DNA from: Ruicaihuangia caeni
GTDB taxonomy: Bacteria; Actinomycetota; Actinomycetes; Actinomycetales; Microbacteriaceae
Assembly (NCBI RefSeq): GCF_029952955.1
Contig: NZ_JASATX010000003.1
Location: 1-64,000 of the forward strand
Direction: 5' to 3'
DNA: 64,000 bases
Shown: one piece after another, positions 1 through 9,056 of the stretch
How the letters are laid out: each line of letters begins with the position of its first letter
How positions within the stretch are numbered: position 1 is the first letter of the stretch
Position numbers and translations under genes: made by a program
The notes under the pieces: model-generated
What the model saw: the letters and a program-made list of their open reading frames with translations, nothing else
What the model was told of the DNA's origin: nothing
Database searches by the model: none

Positions 1-39
1 CAGACGGGCTCGCGACACCGCTGATTCTGGCGTGCCGGA

Positions 40-81
40 GCGTTCACTATGTCTTGAGACATGCGTTCACGATGTCCCGAG
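40..81. repeat. Imperfect direct repeat, possible insertion-sequence end
   Basis: Two adjacent 19-base units (40-58 and 63-81) agree at 16 positions; both begin GCGTTCAC and contain ATGTC and GAG. The first unit runs into a near-palindrome around 49-62. Closely spaced TGTC/GAGACAT units before a short hairpin resemble the ends of IS481-type elements in actinobacteria, but no transposase lies in the window, so this is only a suggestion. The rest of 1-299 holds the hairpins listed next and no gene. Confidence 0.35.
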
Positions 82-102
82 CCAGCACACTGTTACCCCG
101 AC

Positions 103-144
103 AAATTGTTGAGGGCCGTCCGCCAGGGCGGCCCTCAACAATTT
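103..144. terminator. Perfect 16-bp inverted repeat (terminator-like hairpin)
   Basis: Arms 103-118 and 129-144 are exactly complementary around a 10-base loop. The arm tips are AT-rich (AAATTG and CAATTT) while the loop-proximal part is GC-rich, the shape of a factor-independent terminator usable from either side. The gene it would serve lies left of the window, or it is the 3' boundary of the permease transcript that ends at 300. Confidence 0.5.
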
Positions 145-162
145 CTCCGGGTTAAGGGGCTT

Positions 163-219
163 CACCTGCGGAGCAGGTGGGCCCACGCCGCCGCGGGCCC
201 CGAGCGTTGCAAAGCAACG
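163..219. repeat. Hairpin element, copy 1 of a two-copy intergenic repeat
   Basis: Three small hairpins in a row: 163-169/173-179 (7 bp), the palindrome 177-186, and CGTTGC/GCAACG at 205-210/214-219 with an AAA loop. A second copy with the same 13-base block CAGGTGGGCCCAC, nearly the same spacing and a CGTCGC/GCGACG hairpin lies at 26497-26541. The differing hairpin bases keep pairing. Function unknown. Confidence 0.45.
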
Positions 220-299
220 GGCCTACTCGACGACGGGAAGCCCGGCATCGGCTCGAGCGACGGAGAAGTTCCGCCCGACGCGATTCGCAGCTGACCCGG

Positions 300-1769
300 T
301 CAGTGCATGGCTCGGGGGTCGGCATCCGGCTCGAGCGTCGCGAAGCTGTCGCGCCGAGCCTGTTCCTCGGCGTCGAGGTCGATGGAACGCGACAGCAGCC
401 AGTATGAGATCGCGGCGACGGGCAGCCCTACGACGACGGAGATGTCGGCACCCCCTAGCGCCTGCGCGATCGGTCCGGTGTAGACGATGGTGGAGAAGAA
501 CGGGATCATCGAAGCGAACCCGAGGAGATACGCCACCATCCCTCGCCACGACCAGCTGCCGTAGATGCCGCGGGGATCGAAGATGTCGAGCACCGAGTAT
601 CGTCCGCGGCGCACGAAGTAGTAGTCGACGAGGTTCACCGCGGTCCACGGCACCAGGAAGTACAGCAGCAGCGTGAGGAAGACGCTGAAGCTGCCCAGGA
701 AGTCCTCGGGCAGTGCCAGCGCGAGGCCCAGCACGATGGCGCTCACGACGAGCACGGCGATGACCCGGGTCGTGCGGGTCGGCGGCACGGTCTTGAACGC
801 GTCGATCGCGCTGATACCGACGAGCGTCGCACCGTACGTGTTCACGGCCATCACCGTGACCAGCGCGACGCCGCCGACCAGCAGGGTGATCCAGCCCAGA
901 CCAGGGAAGACGTCGTCGCCGACCTCGAGGATGCTGTTGATGCTCGCACCATCCGTGAGGGCGCTGGCGAGGAGTGCGCCGAGACCGATCATCCAGATCG
1001 ACGAGCCCGCGGCGCCGAGATACGTCCAGAACACCAGCGGACCGGTGCGCGTGTCGGGCGGCAAGTAGCGCGTGTAGTCGGAAACGTAGATCGCGTAGCC
1101 GAGCAGGAAGCCGGAGACGGCCCCGAACACGGTGAGGAACGGCACCCACGCGAAGTCGCCCATGGTGAGGATCTCGCCGCCGCCGAGAATGATGATCGCG
1201 CCGACCGTGAGCACGGCGAACAGTGGGATGAGGATCCAGGTCAGCCAGCGCTGCACGACGTGGATGATGTCGTAGCCGAAGATCGCGATCACCACCTGCA
1301 CGAGCACGATGCCGACGTACCACAGGGTGCGGTCGCCGCCTGCTCCAAGTGCAAGGAACGCGTCGGTCGCCGCGATCGTGTCGAAGACGTTGAGGCCGAT
1401 GTAGACGAACAGGCCTGCGGCGATCGGGATGACGGCCCCGCGCAGTCCGAACTGCGCCCGCGATTGGATCATCTGCGGCAGCCCGAGCGTCGGACCCTGG
1501 TTGGCGTGGAACGCCATGAAGAACGTTCCGAACAGGGAGCCGAGCACGATCGCCACGAAGCTCCAGCCGAAGCCCAGGCCCATGGCCGGGCCGATGAAGC
1601 CCGCCGCCAAGGTCAGGAGGCCGAAGTTGCTCGTGAACCAGAACGGGCCCTGGTGCCACACCTTGCCGTGGCGCTCTCGCAAGGGCACGTAGTCGATGGA
1701 GCGGACTTCGATACCGCGACGCTGGATGGCGCCGGCATTTGGAAGGGGCTCGTTCATACTTGAAGTCAT
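300..1769 (-). CDS. NCS1-family nucleobase/hydantoin-type permease
   Basis: A 489-residue membrane transporter of the NCS1 (purine-cytosine permease) family, which imports nucleobases or related compounds with a cation. About twelve hydrophobic segments are visible; the early HQGPFWF stretch and the NQGPTLGLP...QSRAQFG region are family hallmarks. Start ATG at 1769 gives a normal family length; an in-frame ATG at 1757 is the alternative. Longer upstream reading into 2255 crosses the divergent amidase and is not real. It is divergent from the amidase at 1851, so the pair probably takes up and hydrolyses an amide-bearing nitrogen compound such as a pyrimidine, hydantoin or ureide derivative. 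The substrate cannot be told from sequence. Confidence 0.88.
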   Translation of the reverse strand: MTSSMNEPLPNAGAIQRRGIEVRSIDYVPLRERHGKVWHQGPFWFTSNFGLLTLAAGFIGPAMGLGFGWSFVAIVLGSLFGTFFMAFHANQGPTLGLPQMIQSRAQFGLRGAVIPIAAGLFVYIGLNVFDTIAATDAFLALGAGGDRTLWYVGIVLVQVVIAIFGYDIIHVVQRWLTWILIPLFAVLTVGAIIILGGGEILTMGDFAWVPFLTVFGAVSGFLLGYAIYVSDYTRYLPPDTRTGPLVFWTYLGAAGSSIWMIGLGALLASALTDGASINSILEVGDDVFPGLGWITLLVGGVALVTVMAVNTYGATLVGISAIDAFKTVPPTRTTRVIAVLVVSAIVLGLALALPEDFLGSFSVFLTLLLYFLVPWTAVNLVDYYFVRRGRYSVLDIFDPRGIYGSWSWRGMVAYLLGFASMIPFFSTIVYTGPIAQALGGADISVVVGLPVAAISYWLLSRSIDLDAEEQARRDSFATLEPDADPRAMH

Positions 1770-1782
1770 CACTGTTCGCCTT

Positions 1783-1848
1783 TGAACGTGTTCATTACCG
1801 CGGTTGCAGCGAGCATAGCGAATCGCGGCTTCTGCAGAAGGGATTCGC
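1783..1848. promoter_or_regulatory. Divergent control region with nested palindromes
   Basis: The 81-bp gap between permease and amidase holds an inverted repeat TGAAC-GT-GTTCA (1783-1794) and a nested pair: GCGAATC at 1818-1824 with GATTCGC at 1842-1848, enclosing the perfect 12-bp palindrome 1829-1840. The inner palindrome overlaps the amidase ribosome site AGAAGGGA (1836-1843), so the structure could act as a DNA operator or as an mRNA hairpin hiding that site. No regulator gene is adjacent. Confidence 0.5.
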
Positions 1849-1850
1849 GG

Positions 1851-3260
1851 GTGGTTACTTCTGCCGACGGTTTCACCACCGCATCCGATACCGCAGAGCG
1901 CGTTCGAAGCGGCGCGACCAGCGCTGAATCGGTGATGCGAGCCGCCTTCGAGCGCATCCATCGCCTCAACCCCGTCTACAACGCCTTCGTCGAACTTCGA
2001 GAGACCGAGGCGATGGCCGCGGCCCGCAGGCTCGACGAGCGCGTTGCCGCCGGTGAATCCGTCGGACGGCTGGCCGGTGTGCCGGTCGGCGTGAAGGAGT
2101 CGATGTGGGAGGCGGGACGCCGCGCGACCAATGGGTCGCGAGCCCTTGCAGACTTCGTGCCCGACACCACGCTCGTGACGATCGAACGTCTGCTGGGGGC
2201 GGATGCGATCGTCGTGGGTCGCACGAACGTGCCCGAGTTCTGCTACCGCGGGCACTGCTGCAATGACCTGTTCGGTTGCACCCGGAACCCGTGGGATGCC
2301 GGACGCACACCGGGCGGATCGACCGGCGGAGGTGCCGCCGCGGTGGCAGCCGGCATGGTTCCCGTGGCGCTGGGGAGCGACGGCGGAGGGTCGCTACGGA
2401 TTCCGGCCAGCTTCTGCGGCGTCATCGGGTACAAGCCGACCTTCGGAGTCGTGCCCCGAGCCCCGGGCTGGCACGGCTGGTACAGCCTGAACCACGTCGG
2501 GCCCATCACGGCAGCGGTCGAGGATGCTGTCCTGGTCATGTCGGCGATCGCAGGCCCGGCCGACGAAGACCCCGCCTCGATTCCGCTTCACTCGTTTCCC
2601 GACGTCTGGATGTCGAGGCCGAGGGCTCTCGCAGGAACCAGGGTGGCCTTCAGTGAAGACCTGGGGCGAATCCGGATCGACCCGGAGGTGCGTGGGCGCT
2701 TCCGCGCCGCGGTGGCGCTGCTGCAGCGCGAGGGGGTCATGCTCGAAGCTGCCGACCCCGGCATCCCGAAGTCCGTGGATCTCTGGTTCGAACTGGCCTC
2801 TGCCGACAACCTGGCGTCGGAGGGGCCATTGCTCGCAAGCGGGCTGGTTGGAAGCGATGTCGCGGACCTCATCACCGCAGGCGAAGGGATCAGTGGCGCG
2901 GATTACGCGCGGGCACGAAACGCTCAGCACGACTACTCCGCCGCGTGGCAGCGGTTCCTGCGCGAGTACGACTTCTTCATCACCCCCACGATGGAGACCG
3001 TGGCGTTTCCGGTCGAGGCTCGCCAGCCGGAAGTGATCGACGGGCTGCCGTTGCAGGGCAAGGAAGAGGACTGGTGCCAGTTCGTCTACCCATTCAATCT
3101 GAGCGGTCATCCGGCAATCTCGATTCCGCTGCCGGTGGGAAGCGGCGCCCTGCCGATCGGCCTGCAGATCGTCGCACCGCGATTCCACGATGCTCAGCTG
3201 CTCGCGTTCGCCCGGGCGGTCGTCGAGGCATTCGGGGGCGTCGCGCGGCCGTCGATCTGA
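1851..3260 (+). CDS. Amidase-signature family hydrolase
   Basis: 469 residues, normal length for the amidase-signature family. GTG at 1851 is chosen because AGAAGGGA sits seven bases upstream; the longer in-frame ATG at 1782 lacks a ribosome site and lies in the divergent promoter. The Ser-cisSer-Lys triad is complete: Lys82 (GVPVGVKES), Ser157 (PGGSTGG) and Ser181 ([11 protein letters not shown]), with the same 75- and 24-residue spacings as GatA. There is no gatB or gatC nearby, so it is a catabolic amidase rather than the Glu-tRNA amidotransferase subunit. Its partner is the divergent NCS1 permease. The substrate is unknown. Confidence 0.88.
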   Translation: MVTSADGFTTASDTAERVRSGATSAESVMRAAFERIHRLNPVYNAFVELRETEAMAAARRLDERVAAGESVGRLAGVPVGVKESMWEAGRRATNGSRALADFVPDTTLVTIERLLGADAIVVGRTNVPEFCYRGHCCNDLFGCTRNPWDAGRTPGGSTGGGAAAVAAGMVPVALGSDGGGSLRIPASFCGVIGYKPTFGVVPRAPGWHGWYSLNHVGPITAAVEDAVLVMSAIAGPADEDPASIPLHSFPDVWMSRPRALAGTRVAFSEDLGRIRIDPEVRGRFRAAVALLQREGVMLEAADPGIPKSVDLWFELASADNLASEGPLLASGLVGSDVADLITAGEGISGADYARARNAQHDYSAAWQRFLREYDFFITPTMETVAFPVEARQPEVIDGLPLQGKEEDWCQFVYPFNLSGHPAISIPLPVGSGALPIGLQIVAPRFHDAQLLAFARAVVEAFGGVARPSI

Positions 3261-3264
3261 TGCC

Positions 3265-4047
3265 TCAGCGCTGACAGTGCGGGCACCAGGTGACCGACCG
3301 CTCCTCGCCCGCTCGGGCGCCCAGCGACGCGCCCTGCAGCAGCGTGCCGCAGCGTCGGCACGCCTGACCGGCGCGTCCGTACACCCAGGTGCGCTTGCCG
3401 CGACGCAGGTCGCCAGTGGTGCTGCGGGCGTCGCGGTCGCGGTTCGCCACCAGCATCCGGTGCACCAGGTCGAGCGCGCGCCGTCCGTCGACCTCGCCGG
3501 CCGGCCGCGTGGGCGCGACGCCGAGCAGAAAGCACAGTTCGTTGGCGTACACGTTCCCAGCGCCCGCGACGACCGTCTGATCGAGCATCGCGGTGAAGAT
3601 CGGCGTGTCGGAGTACGCCTCGAGGCGCTGCAGGGCCAATTCGACGTCGGCGTCCGTCCACGCGCCGAGCAGGTCGGGGCCGAGCCGATCGCGCAGGGCG
3701 TCGGCCTCGGCATCCGTCATCAGAGACACTTCCGCGAGATCGAAACCGACGCCGGCGACGGATGCCGCGCGCAGCACCACCCGGGCACGATACGCCTGTC
3801 GCGGCCACCGCTCCCCCGGCCACACCTCCACCCAGGCGCCCTCCATCCTGAGGTGGCTGTGCAGATTCCAATCGCCGATCCGATGGAAGAGGTGCTTGCC
3901 GTACGAGGTCACCTCGTGGAGTCGCTGACCGCTGAGGTCGACGGTCGCCAGTGTCGGAACGCGGAAGTCGGTCGCGTCGAGCACCTTGCCGGCCAGCGCC
4001 GCGTGCTGCCGTTTCGCCGTGCGGAAGACGTTGTCACCCTCGGGCAT
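3265..4047 (-). CDS. nei2: Fpg/Nei-family DNA glycosylase (endonuclease VIII, Nei2 type)
   Basis: A 260-residue base-excision-repair enzyme that removes oxidised pyrimidines and cleaves the strand. It starts MPEGDNVFRTA, giving the catalytic Pro2 and Glu3 of the family (initiator Met removed). The C-terminus carries a zinc finger with paired cysteines (CRRC and CPHC). The PEGD start and length match actinobacterial Nei2 better than Fpg/MutM. It converges with the amidase, whose stop is only four bases away. A single gene with its own promoter. Confidence 0.9.
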   Translation of the reverse strand: MPEGDNVFRTAKRQHAALAGKVLDATDFRVPTLATVDLSGQRLHEVTSYGKHLFHRIGDWNLHSHLRMEGAWVEVWPGERWPRQAYRARVVLRAASVAGVGFDLAEVSLMTDAEADALRDRLGPDLLGAWTDADVELALQRLEAYSDTPIFTAMLDQTVVAGAGNVYANELCFLLGVAPTRPAGEVDGRRALDLVHRMLVANRDRDARSTTGDLRRGKRTWVYGRAGQACRRCGTLLQGASLGARAGEERSVTWCPHCQR

Positions 4048-4103
4048 CCACGATCACCTCACCGCTGTTGCACCCAGCGCTCCGGAGTCAATGCGCTCCG
4101 GAG

Positions 4104-5102
4104 TCAATGCTCCGCCGCATCCATGAGCTCACGCACGATTTCCAGCGTTCGCTCACGATAGCGAAGTTCGGCTGCCGCCGGCACCACGATGAGCTCGTCA
4201 GCAGCAGTCGAGTCGAGCAGCTCGGCGATCGCAGCTCGCACCTGCTCGGCCGTGCCGACAGCCTGACGCTGGAGCCGTTCCTCGATGAAGAGCTCTTCGA
4301 ACTGCGTGAGCTCATGGGCGAGCGCTTCTTCGATGCTCAACGGCTCAGGGTTCTGGCCTTGCCGTTGCTTGATGAAGCGCAAGAGTCCGGGAAGGGTTTG
4401 CGAACGCACCACCTCGACGTCTTCGTCAGAGACGACTTGCACGGCGATCGCGGCGTACGGGCTGTCGAGGTACTCACTCGGGCGGAAGTTGCTTCGATAC
4501 ATCCCGAGGGCGGCCTCGGTGTTCTCGCTCGAGAAGTGATGCGCGAAGGCAAAGGGCAGCCCGAGTTGGCCGGCCGCCTGCGCGCTGTACCCGCTCGAGC
4601 CCAGCAGCCAGACCTGCGGGCGATCGCCAGCGCCAGGCACAGCGGGAACCGGAGCCGTGTCATCGAAGTACGAGATGAGCTCCATGAGTTCGCTCGGGAA
4701 CGCGTCTGCCCCGAATCGGTCTCGGCGCAGCGCGCGGCTCGTCTGCTGGTCGCTTCCCGGCGCTCGCCCGATCCCGAGGTCGATGCGGTCGCCGTAGAGC
4801 GCCCTCAAGGTACCGAACTGCTCGGCGACCACGAGCGGGGCATGGTTCGGGAGCATGACTCCCCCGCTGCCGACGCGGATGCGCTCTGTGCGAGCCGCGA
4901 TCGCGGCGATGAGCACCGGCGGCGAACTGGAGGCGATGGCGCGCATGCCGTGGTGCTCGGCGACCCAGAACCGCTCGTAGCCGAGCCGTTCAGCGGCGGC
5001 GGCGAGCGCGACTGTGCCATGCACGGCATCGGCATGGGTGCCGCCGGCCGGCTTCAGGGCGAGGTCGAGCACCGAGATGGGTACCCTGCGGAGGGCGGTC
5101 AT
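4104..5102 (-). CDS. LLM-class flavin-dependent oxidoreductase
   Basis: 332 residues of the luciferase-like monooxygenase fold; it resembles the single-component group annotated as alkanal monooxygenase-like (MsnO8/YhbW group). Recognisable parts are [10 protein letters not shown] near residue 45, [20 protein letters not shown] near 85 and [10 protein letters not shown] near 110. ATG at 5102 overlaps the stop of the upstream thymidine kinase as ATGA, indicating translational coupling; a longer start at 5147 would run into that gene. Last gene of the operon that begins at 8805. Substrate unknown. Confidence 0.85.
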   Translation of the reverse strand: MTALRRVPISVLDLALKPAGGTHADAVHGTVALAAAAERLGYERFWVAEHHGMRAIASSSPPVLIAAIAARTERIRVGSGGVMLPNHAPLVVAEQFGTLRALYGDRIDLGIGRAPGSDQQTSRALRRDRFGADAFPSELMELISYFDDTAPVPAVPGAGDRPQVWLLGSSGYSAQAAGQLGLPFAFAHHFSSENTEAALGMYRSNFRPSEYLDSPYAAIAVQVVSDEDVEVVRSQTLPGLLRFIKQRQGQNPEPLSIEEALAHELTQFEELFIEERLQRQAVGTAEQVRAAIAELLDSTAADELIVVPAAAELRYRERTLEIVRELMDAAEH

Positions 5103-5707
5103 GGTTCGAGCACCCCATTGCTCTCCTGCAGATAGCACGAGGCGCACAGCGACTCATAGGTCACATCGTCGCCGTCGATCGCGACCTGGTCGCCGGAGAA
5201 CACGAACTCGCCGTTGATCTTGCGACCGTTGAAGATCGCCTTCCGCCCGCACCGGCAGATGGTCTTGAGCTCTTCGAGCGAGTGGGCCACTTCGAGCAGT
5301 CGGCCGCTTCCCTCGAACGCACGCGTCTGGAAGTCGGTCCGGATGCCGTAGGCCAGCACGGGAACGTCGTCGAGCACGGCGATCCGCAACAAGTCGTCGA
5401 CCTGCTCGACGGTGAGAAACTGCGCCTCATCCACGAGCAAGCAGGCGGCATCCTGCCCGGTGCGCAACTGCAGCTGATCGCGCTCATCGGCGAACCGGCT
5501 GCGCAAGTGCTCGTCGGCGCCGATGACGAAATCGGCTTCGCGCACCATCCCGAGCCTCGACACGATCGACGCGTCGCCGCGCGTGTCGATGACCGGCTTC
5601 GCGAGCAGCACCCGCTGACCGCGCTCCTCGTAGTTGTACGCCGCTTGCAGGAGAGCGGTGCTCTTGCCGCTGTTCATGGCGCCGTACCTGAAATACAGCT
5701 TCGCCAC
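5099..5707 (-). CDS. tdk: Thymidine kinase (type II)
   Basis: 202 residues; phosphorylates thymidine in the salvage pathway. P-loop GAMNSGKS at residues 9-16, the DEAQF box near 90, and a four-cysteine zinc site (CRCG near 150 and CASC near 192). The GTG start at 5707 shares one base with the TAG stop of the response regulator (TAGTG), and the stop overlaps the next ATG. Its position between a two-component regulator and a flavin oxidoreductase is unusual and suggests co-transcription rather than a shared pathway. Confidence 0.95.
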   Translation of the reverse strand: MAKLYFRYGAMNSGKSTALLQAAYNYEERGQRVLLAKPVIDTRGDASIVSRLGMVREADFVIGADEHLRSRFADERDQLQLRTGQDAACLLVDEAQFLTVEQVDDLLRIAVLDDVPVLAYGIRTDFQTRAFEGSGRLLEVAHSLEELKTICRCGRKAIFNGRKINGEFVFSGDQVAIDGDDVTYESLCASCYLQESNGVLEP

Positions 5708-6399
5708 TAGCGCAGGTACCCGTCTTCGGCTGCTCTCCGCATGAGTTCCGACTTCCGTCCGGCGGGTCGGTCGACACGCGCGTACTTCTCGCGCACCCGG
5801 CGCAGGTAGGTCTTCGCAGTCTCGTACTTCACGTCCATGCGCTCGGCGACCTGCGACGTGCTGAGGCCGCTCGCGTAGAGCCGCAGTGCGGTCTCCTCGC
5901 CCTGGCTGAGACTCGGCCGCACGGGCGCCACCGCCCCAGAAGGGAGCGGGCGCCAGTCGTGCTGCAGCACCGTGTCGAGCGCCACGCCCATAGCGGTGCG
6001 GGCCGCATCCATCACCTGAGGCATCGATTCGGCCTTCGATACGAACCCGGCCGCTCCCGCGTTCAGCGCTCGCTGGCGAGCGTCATCGGTGTCGAGGCTG
6101 GTGAGCACGACCACTGCGGCGCCGGCCGCACGACAGGTGCGAACGCGTGCCTCGATCGACACCGGCTCTTGCAACTGGAAGTCGAGGAAGACGATATCGG
6201 TCGGGAACTGCGGGCTGCGCACCAATTCGATCCACGTTCGGGCGCACAAGACGACCTCGAAGTCGGGCGCGTTGGCGTCTATCCAGGTGCGGAGGCTATC
6301 GAGCAGCACCTCATGGTCGTCGAGGAGCGCGAGACGCCATCGACGATCGCGGCCGACCATGGACGAGGCGGCGTCTGGGGAAGCCGGCTCATCGTGCAT
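5707..6399 (-). CDS. LuxR-type (NarL-like) response regulator
   Basis: 230 residues: receiver domain about 22-140 with acidic LLDDHE, phospho-acceptor Asp in VFLDFQL, VLTS and the conserved Lys in FVSKAE; a C-terminal helix-turn-helix about 165-225 (LSQGEETALRLYASGLSTSQ). The DNA-binding part is divergent from typical GerE domains (TAKTYLRRVREKY) and about 12 residues longer at the end. The start ATG at 6399 overlaps the preceding gene by 11 bases. It should be the output of the two sensor proteins encoded immediately upstream. Targets unknown. Confidence 0.88.
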   Translation of the reverse strand: MHDEPASPDAASSMVGRDRRWRLALLDDHEVLLDSLRTWIDANAPDFEVVLCARTWIELVRSPQFPTDIVFLDFQLQEPVSIEARVRTCRAAGAAVVVLTSLDTDDARQRALNAGAAGFVSKAESMPQVMDAARTAMGVALDTVLQHDWRPLPSGAVAPVRPSLSQGEETALRLYASGLSTSQVAERMDVKYETAKTYLRRVREKYARVDRPAGRKSELMRRAAEDGYLR

Positions 6400-7519
6400 A
6401 GCTGAATTTTAGCCACCGCACAGGACCGTCTGTGCCGTAGTCGAAGCGGTCGAACAGCGCGCGCAGCATGCCGTAGTACGGCGTGAGCCGGGAAGCCGCC
6501 AATGGCACGGTCTGATCGAGTGAGAATTCGATGCTGCAGTCGACGACATCCGAGTCGCCGTTCGCACCTGAGGAGAGCGCGATGCGCAGCGATCCGTCGA
6601 CCAGTTGCGGATGCCGGCAGATCTGGCCGATCAGTGCACGCACCGCCGCCCGCTTCTCCGGCTCAAGGCCGATGGCCAGGCGGTCGGGATCGCTCACTGC
6701 GCCGCACTGCCCGACGGCTGCTTGCAACCAGGTGCGATTGGATTCTGCGACCATCACGTCTCTGAGCAGACGCGAGCGCTCTGCAGCTGCGGCTCGCAAC
6801 TGCTCGTTCACCTCGCCGAGCTGCAGCGCTCGCTGAAACAGCGGGGTCACTTCGCGATTGAGCAGCGTGACGTGATCTTGCTGCACTGCTCGCGCGACTC
6901 CCCGCGCCAACTCGTCACTGTCGACGCCTGCCCTTTGTGGGGCGGTCGATTCCCACTCCCGGCGCGCGGCTATGGCCACTGTGGCGAACGCGGCCGCCGC
7001 GGTGCCGAACACCAGCACGGGTGCGCTGAACATCAACGGAGCCACCAAGGGCGGCGTCGCAGACAGCGTTCCGAAGGCAGCGAAGGTCACCCACACGGCA
7101 GCGGTCACCGTCGCGGTCGCGACGAGGAGTTGCCGGGGGGTGCAGTACCCGCTCTGAGCCAGGAGCAGCGTGGCGAGCACCACCGTCGACGCATGCTTCA
7201 CCGCAGTGGGGTCGCCCTGCACCATCGCAGCCGATTCGAGAATATGCGCCGCGACTCCGAGGGTCATGGTCACGACGAACGCGCCGCGGGGGTAATGCAA
7301 GCGCAACGGACTCGACGCCCAGATCAGCACCACTCCCGAGATGGCGAAGGTTCCCACCGCCCAGATCGCGAACTGCGGATAGCGGTAGAGCGTGGCCTGC
7401 CCCGCCATCACGACTGCGGGGTAGGCGATCAGGGCCAGTGCGAGCACACGCACGACGGGAGCCGCTCCGAACATGCTCGCGCGATCGAGGCCCTGCAGAG
7501 TGTCGCCGGATGCCCTCAT
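6389..7519 (-). CDS. Membrane sensor-like protein with degenerate kinase region
   Basis: 376 residues. The first ~190 contain about six hydrophobic helices; then a predicted helical linker (about 195-265) leads to a C-terminal domain that has a possible remnant of the ATPase N-box (EKRAAVRALIGQICRHP) but no DxGxG G-box and no clear phospho-accepting His. It looks like a pseudokinase version of the active kinase encoded just before it. ATG overlaps the stop of that kinase (ATGA). I infer that it forms a heteromeric sensor with its neighbour; this is not shown by sequence. Confidence 0.6.
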   Translation of the reverse strand: MRASGDTLQGLDRASMFGAAPVVRVLALALIAYPAVVMAGQATLYRYPQFAIWAVGTFAISGVVLIWASSPLRLHYPRGAFVVTMTLGVAAHILESAAMVQGDPTAVKHASTVVLATLLLAQSGYCTPRQLLVATATVTAAVWVTFAAFGTLSATPPLVAPLMFSAPVLVFGTAAAAFATVAIAARREWESTAPQRAGVDSDELARGVARAVQQDHVTLLNREVTPLFQRALQLGEVNEQLRAAAAERSRLLRDVMVAESNRTWLQAAVGQCGAVSDPDRLAIGLEPEKRAAVRALIGQICRHPQLVDGSLRIALSSGANGDSDVVDCSIEFSLDQTVPLAASRLTPYYGMLRALFDRFDYGTDGPVRWLKFSYAR

Positions 7520-8805
7520 GCAGGGTCCTCGCAGACTGTGGCCGCGGTGGCGGTCACAGTCGCACGGTTGCTCGCGTTCGCGCTCCGGTTCGCGCTCGCC
7601 CTCGCGGTCGCGCTCGGGCTTGCGGCGAATGGCTCATCGTCGAGCGGCAGCGACAGCAGCACCGAGGTGCCGTGACCGGGCGTCGACCAGATTCGCGCGG
7701 CACCGCCTGCCCGTTCCATGCGCCCCAGGATCGACTCGCGCACGCCCAGGCGGTCATCCGCGATCGAGTCGGGGTCGAAGCCCGTACCGGCGTCGACGAT
7801 CACGACGGTGAGCTCGCCTTCACCTTCGAGCACCGCCACCTCAGCCCGGTTCGTTCCAGAGTGACGTCGAACATTCGACAGGCACTGCTCCACCGCACGC
7901 GCCAGCGCTGACCCACGCGTCTCGTCGAGGCGAGCGATCGCATGGACGTCGCCGGTCAGCGCGACGTCGAGTCCATCGAGCCTCGACCTGGTCACGGCAT
8001 CCTGAAACGGCGTATCGATTGCGATCGAGAGCTCCGCGGTCGTCGCTTCCAGCAACCACTCACCGCCGACCAGCCGCCGCAGGTCGCGCTCGATCGCGGT
8101 GCGCAAGCGAGCGTCGAGGGGGCCGTCGGGCATGCGGGCCAGGGCAGCCAGATGGCCGAGCACGGTGTCATGGAGCAGGGCCGCTGCCTCGCGCTCGGCC
8201 TCCAAGCGGATGCTGTCGACTCTGTCGTGCTTGAGTGCGCCATACAGATGGCGCCGAAGGGACTCTGCACGGCCCCCGCCGAACGCGGCACGAGCCAGCG
8301 CCGGCAGCAGGAAGAGGAACAGCATCACGGATACCGGGTGCACGCCCTCGTCGACGCCGGTGAAGGCGGTGCCGAGGAATACGCTGGCGACGCCGATGAC
8401 GAAGCCGGCCGTGCTCCACATCACGCCGACGCCGAATGTCTTCGCAGGGCCCGCGTTGCAGGTGAGGGCGGCGATGAAGAGCACATAGATCGCAGCGTTT
8501 CCGCCGAGCTGCGGCAGCTGAGAGCTGAGCGTCACGGCGTACCAGAACGACGCCGCGCCGCCGACGATCAAGAACAACAGTGTGGCCGCGGTCGAACGAC
8601 TGCGCACGAGCAGGCCGAGCAGGGCGATCGCGGGAACGGTTGCGGCTGCGGCCGGCCAGATGATGAGGTCGGGCGAACTCAGCTGCATCAACATGGGCGC
8701 CAACGCCGCGATCGTGAGGGACACGGCGGCTGCGACGTGACTCGCGAATGCGATCGCTTCACTCAGGCTGCGCATCGCGAGGTGCTGCGGCAGACCCAGG
8801 CTCAT
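7516..8805 (-). CDS. Sensor histidine kinase (NarL-partner type)
   Basis: 429 residues. About six transmembrane helices in residues 15-170, then a HisKA_3-like dimerisation helix with the phospho-acceptor His in LLHDTVLGHL (about 215), and a HATPase domain with N-box AVEQCLSNVRRHSG and G-box DAGTGFD. The last ~35 residues are low-complexity Ala/Ser/Arg/Asn/Thr, encoded by a GC-rich near-repetitive stretch (7560-7630). First gene of a five-gene operon (kinase, pseudokinase-like sensor, regulator, tdk, flavin oxidoreductase), all coupled by overlaps. GGAG lies upstream of the ATG. The signal is unknown. Confidence 0.88.
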   Translation of the reverse strand: MSLGLPQHLAMRSLSEAIAFASHVAAAVSLTIAALAPMLMQLSSPDLIIWPAAAATVPAIALLGLLVRSRSTAATLLFLIVGGAASFWYAVTLSSQLPQLGGNAAIYVLFIAALTCNAGPAKTFGVGVMWSTAGFVIGVASVFLGTAFTGVDEGVHPVSVMLFLFLLPALARAAFGGGRAESLRRHLYGALKHDRVDSIRLEAEREAAALLHDTVLGHLAALARMPDGPLDARLRTAIERDLRRLVGGEWLLEATTAELSIAIDTPFQDAVTRSRLDGLDVALTGDVHAIARLDETRGSALARAVEQCLSNVRRHSGTNRAEVAVLEGEGELTVVIVDAGTGFDPDSIADDRLGVRESILGRMERAGGAARIWSTPGHGTSVLLSLPLDDEPFAASPSATARASANRSANASNRATVTATAATVCEDPA

Positions 8806-9056
8806 GCGTCTCCAACCGGCGTACCCACGAGCCGTGATCGGCTCAGGCCGACGCGGTACGCCAGCCAGTTCGCATTATGCCAGCGCGCACCGTCATCAGG
8901 ACGCCCGATTTCGCGGGCGTGAAGCCGCAATCGGCTCGATTCAGGCGGCTCGCCATGACGGCGGACCGACAGGTGATCCGACGGCTCGCCGAGCGGGCCG
9001 TTTCTGGCACAAATCGCCACGCCGACCCCGTATGGCGGGCGGCGCATCGCGGGCGG

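Noticed and set aside
223-1659. 478-codon open frame opposite the NCS1 permease
   Set aside because: Arg/His/Pro-rich composition without domains; a typical GC-frame shadow of the real gene.
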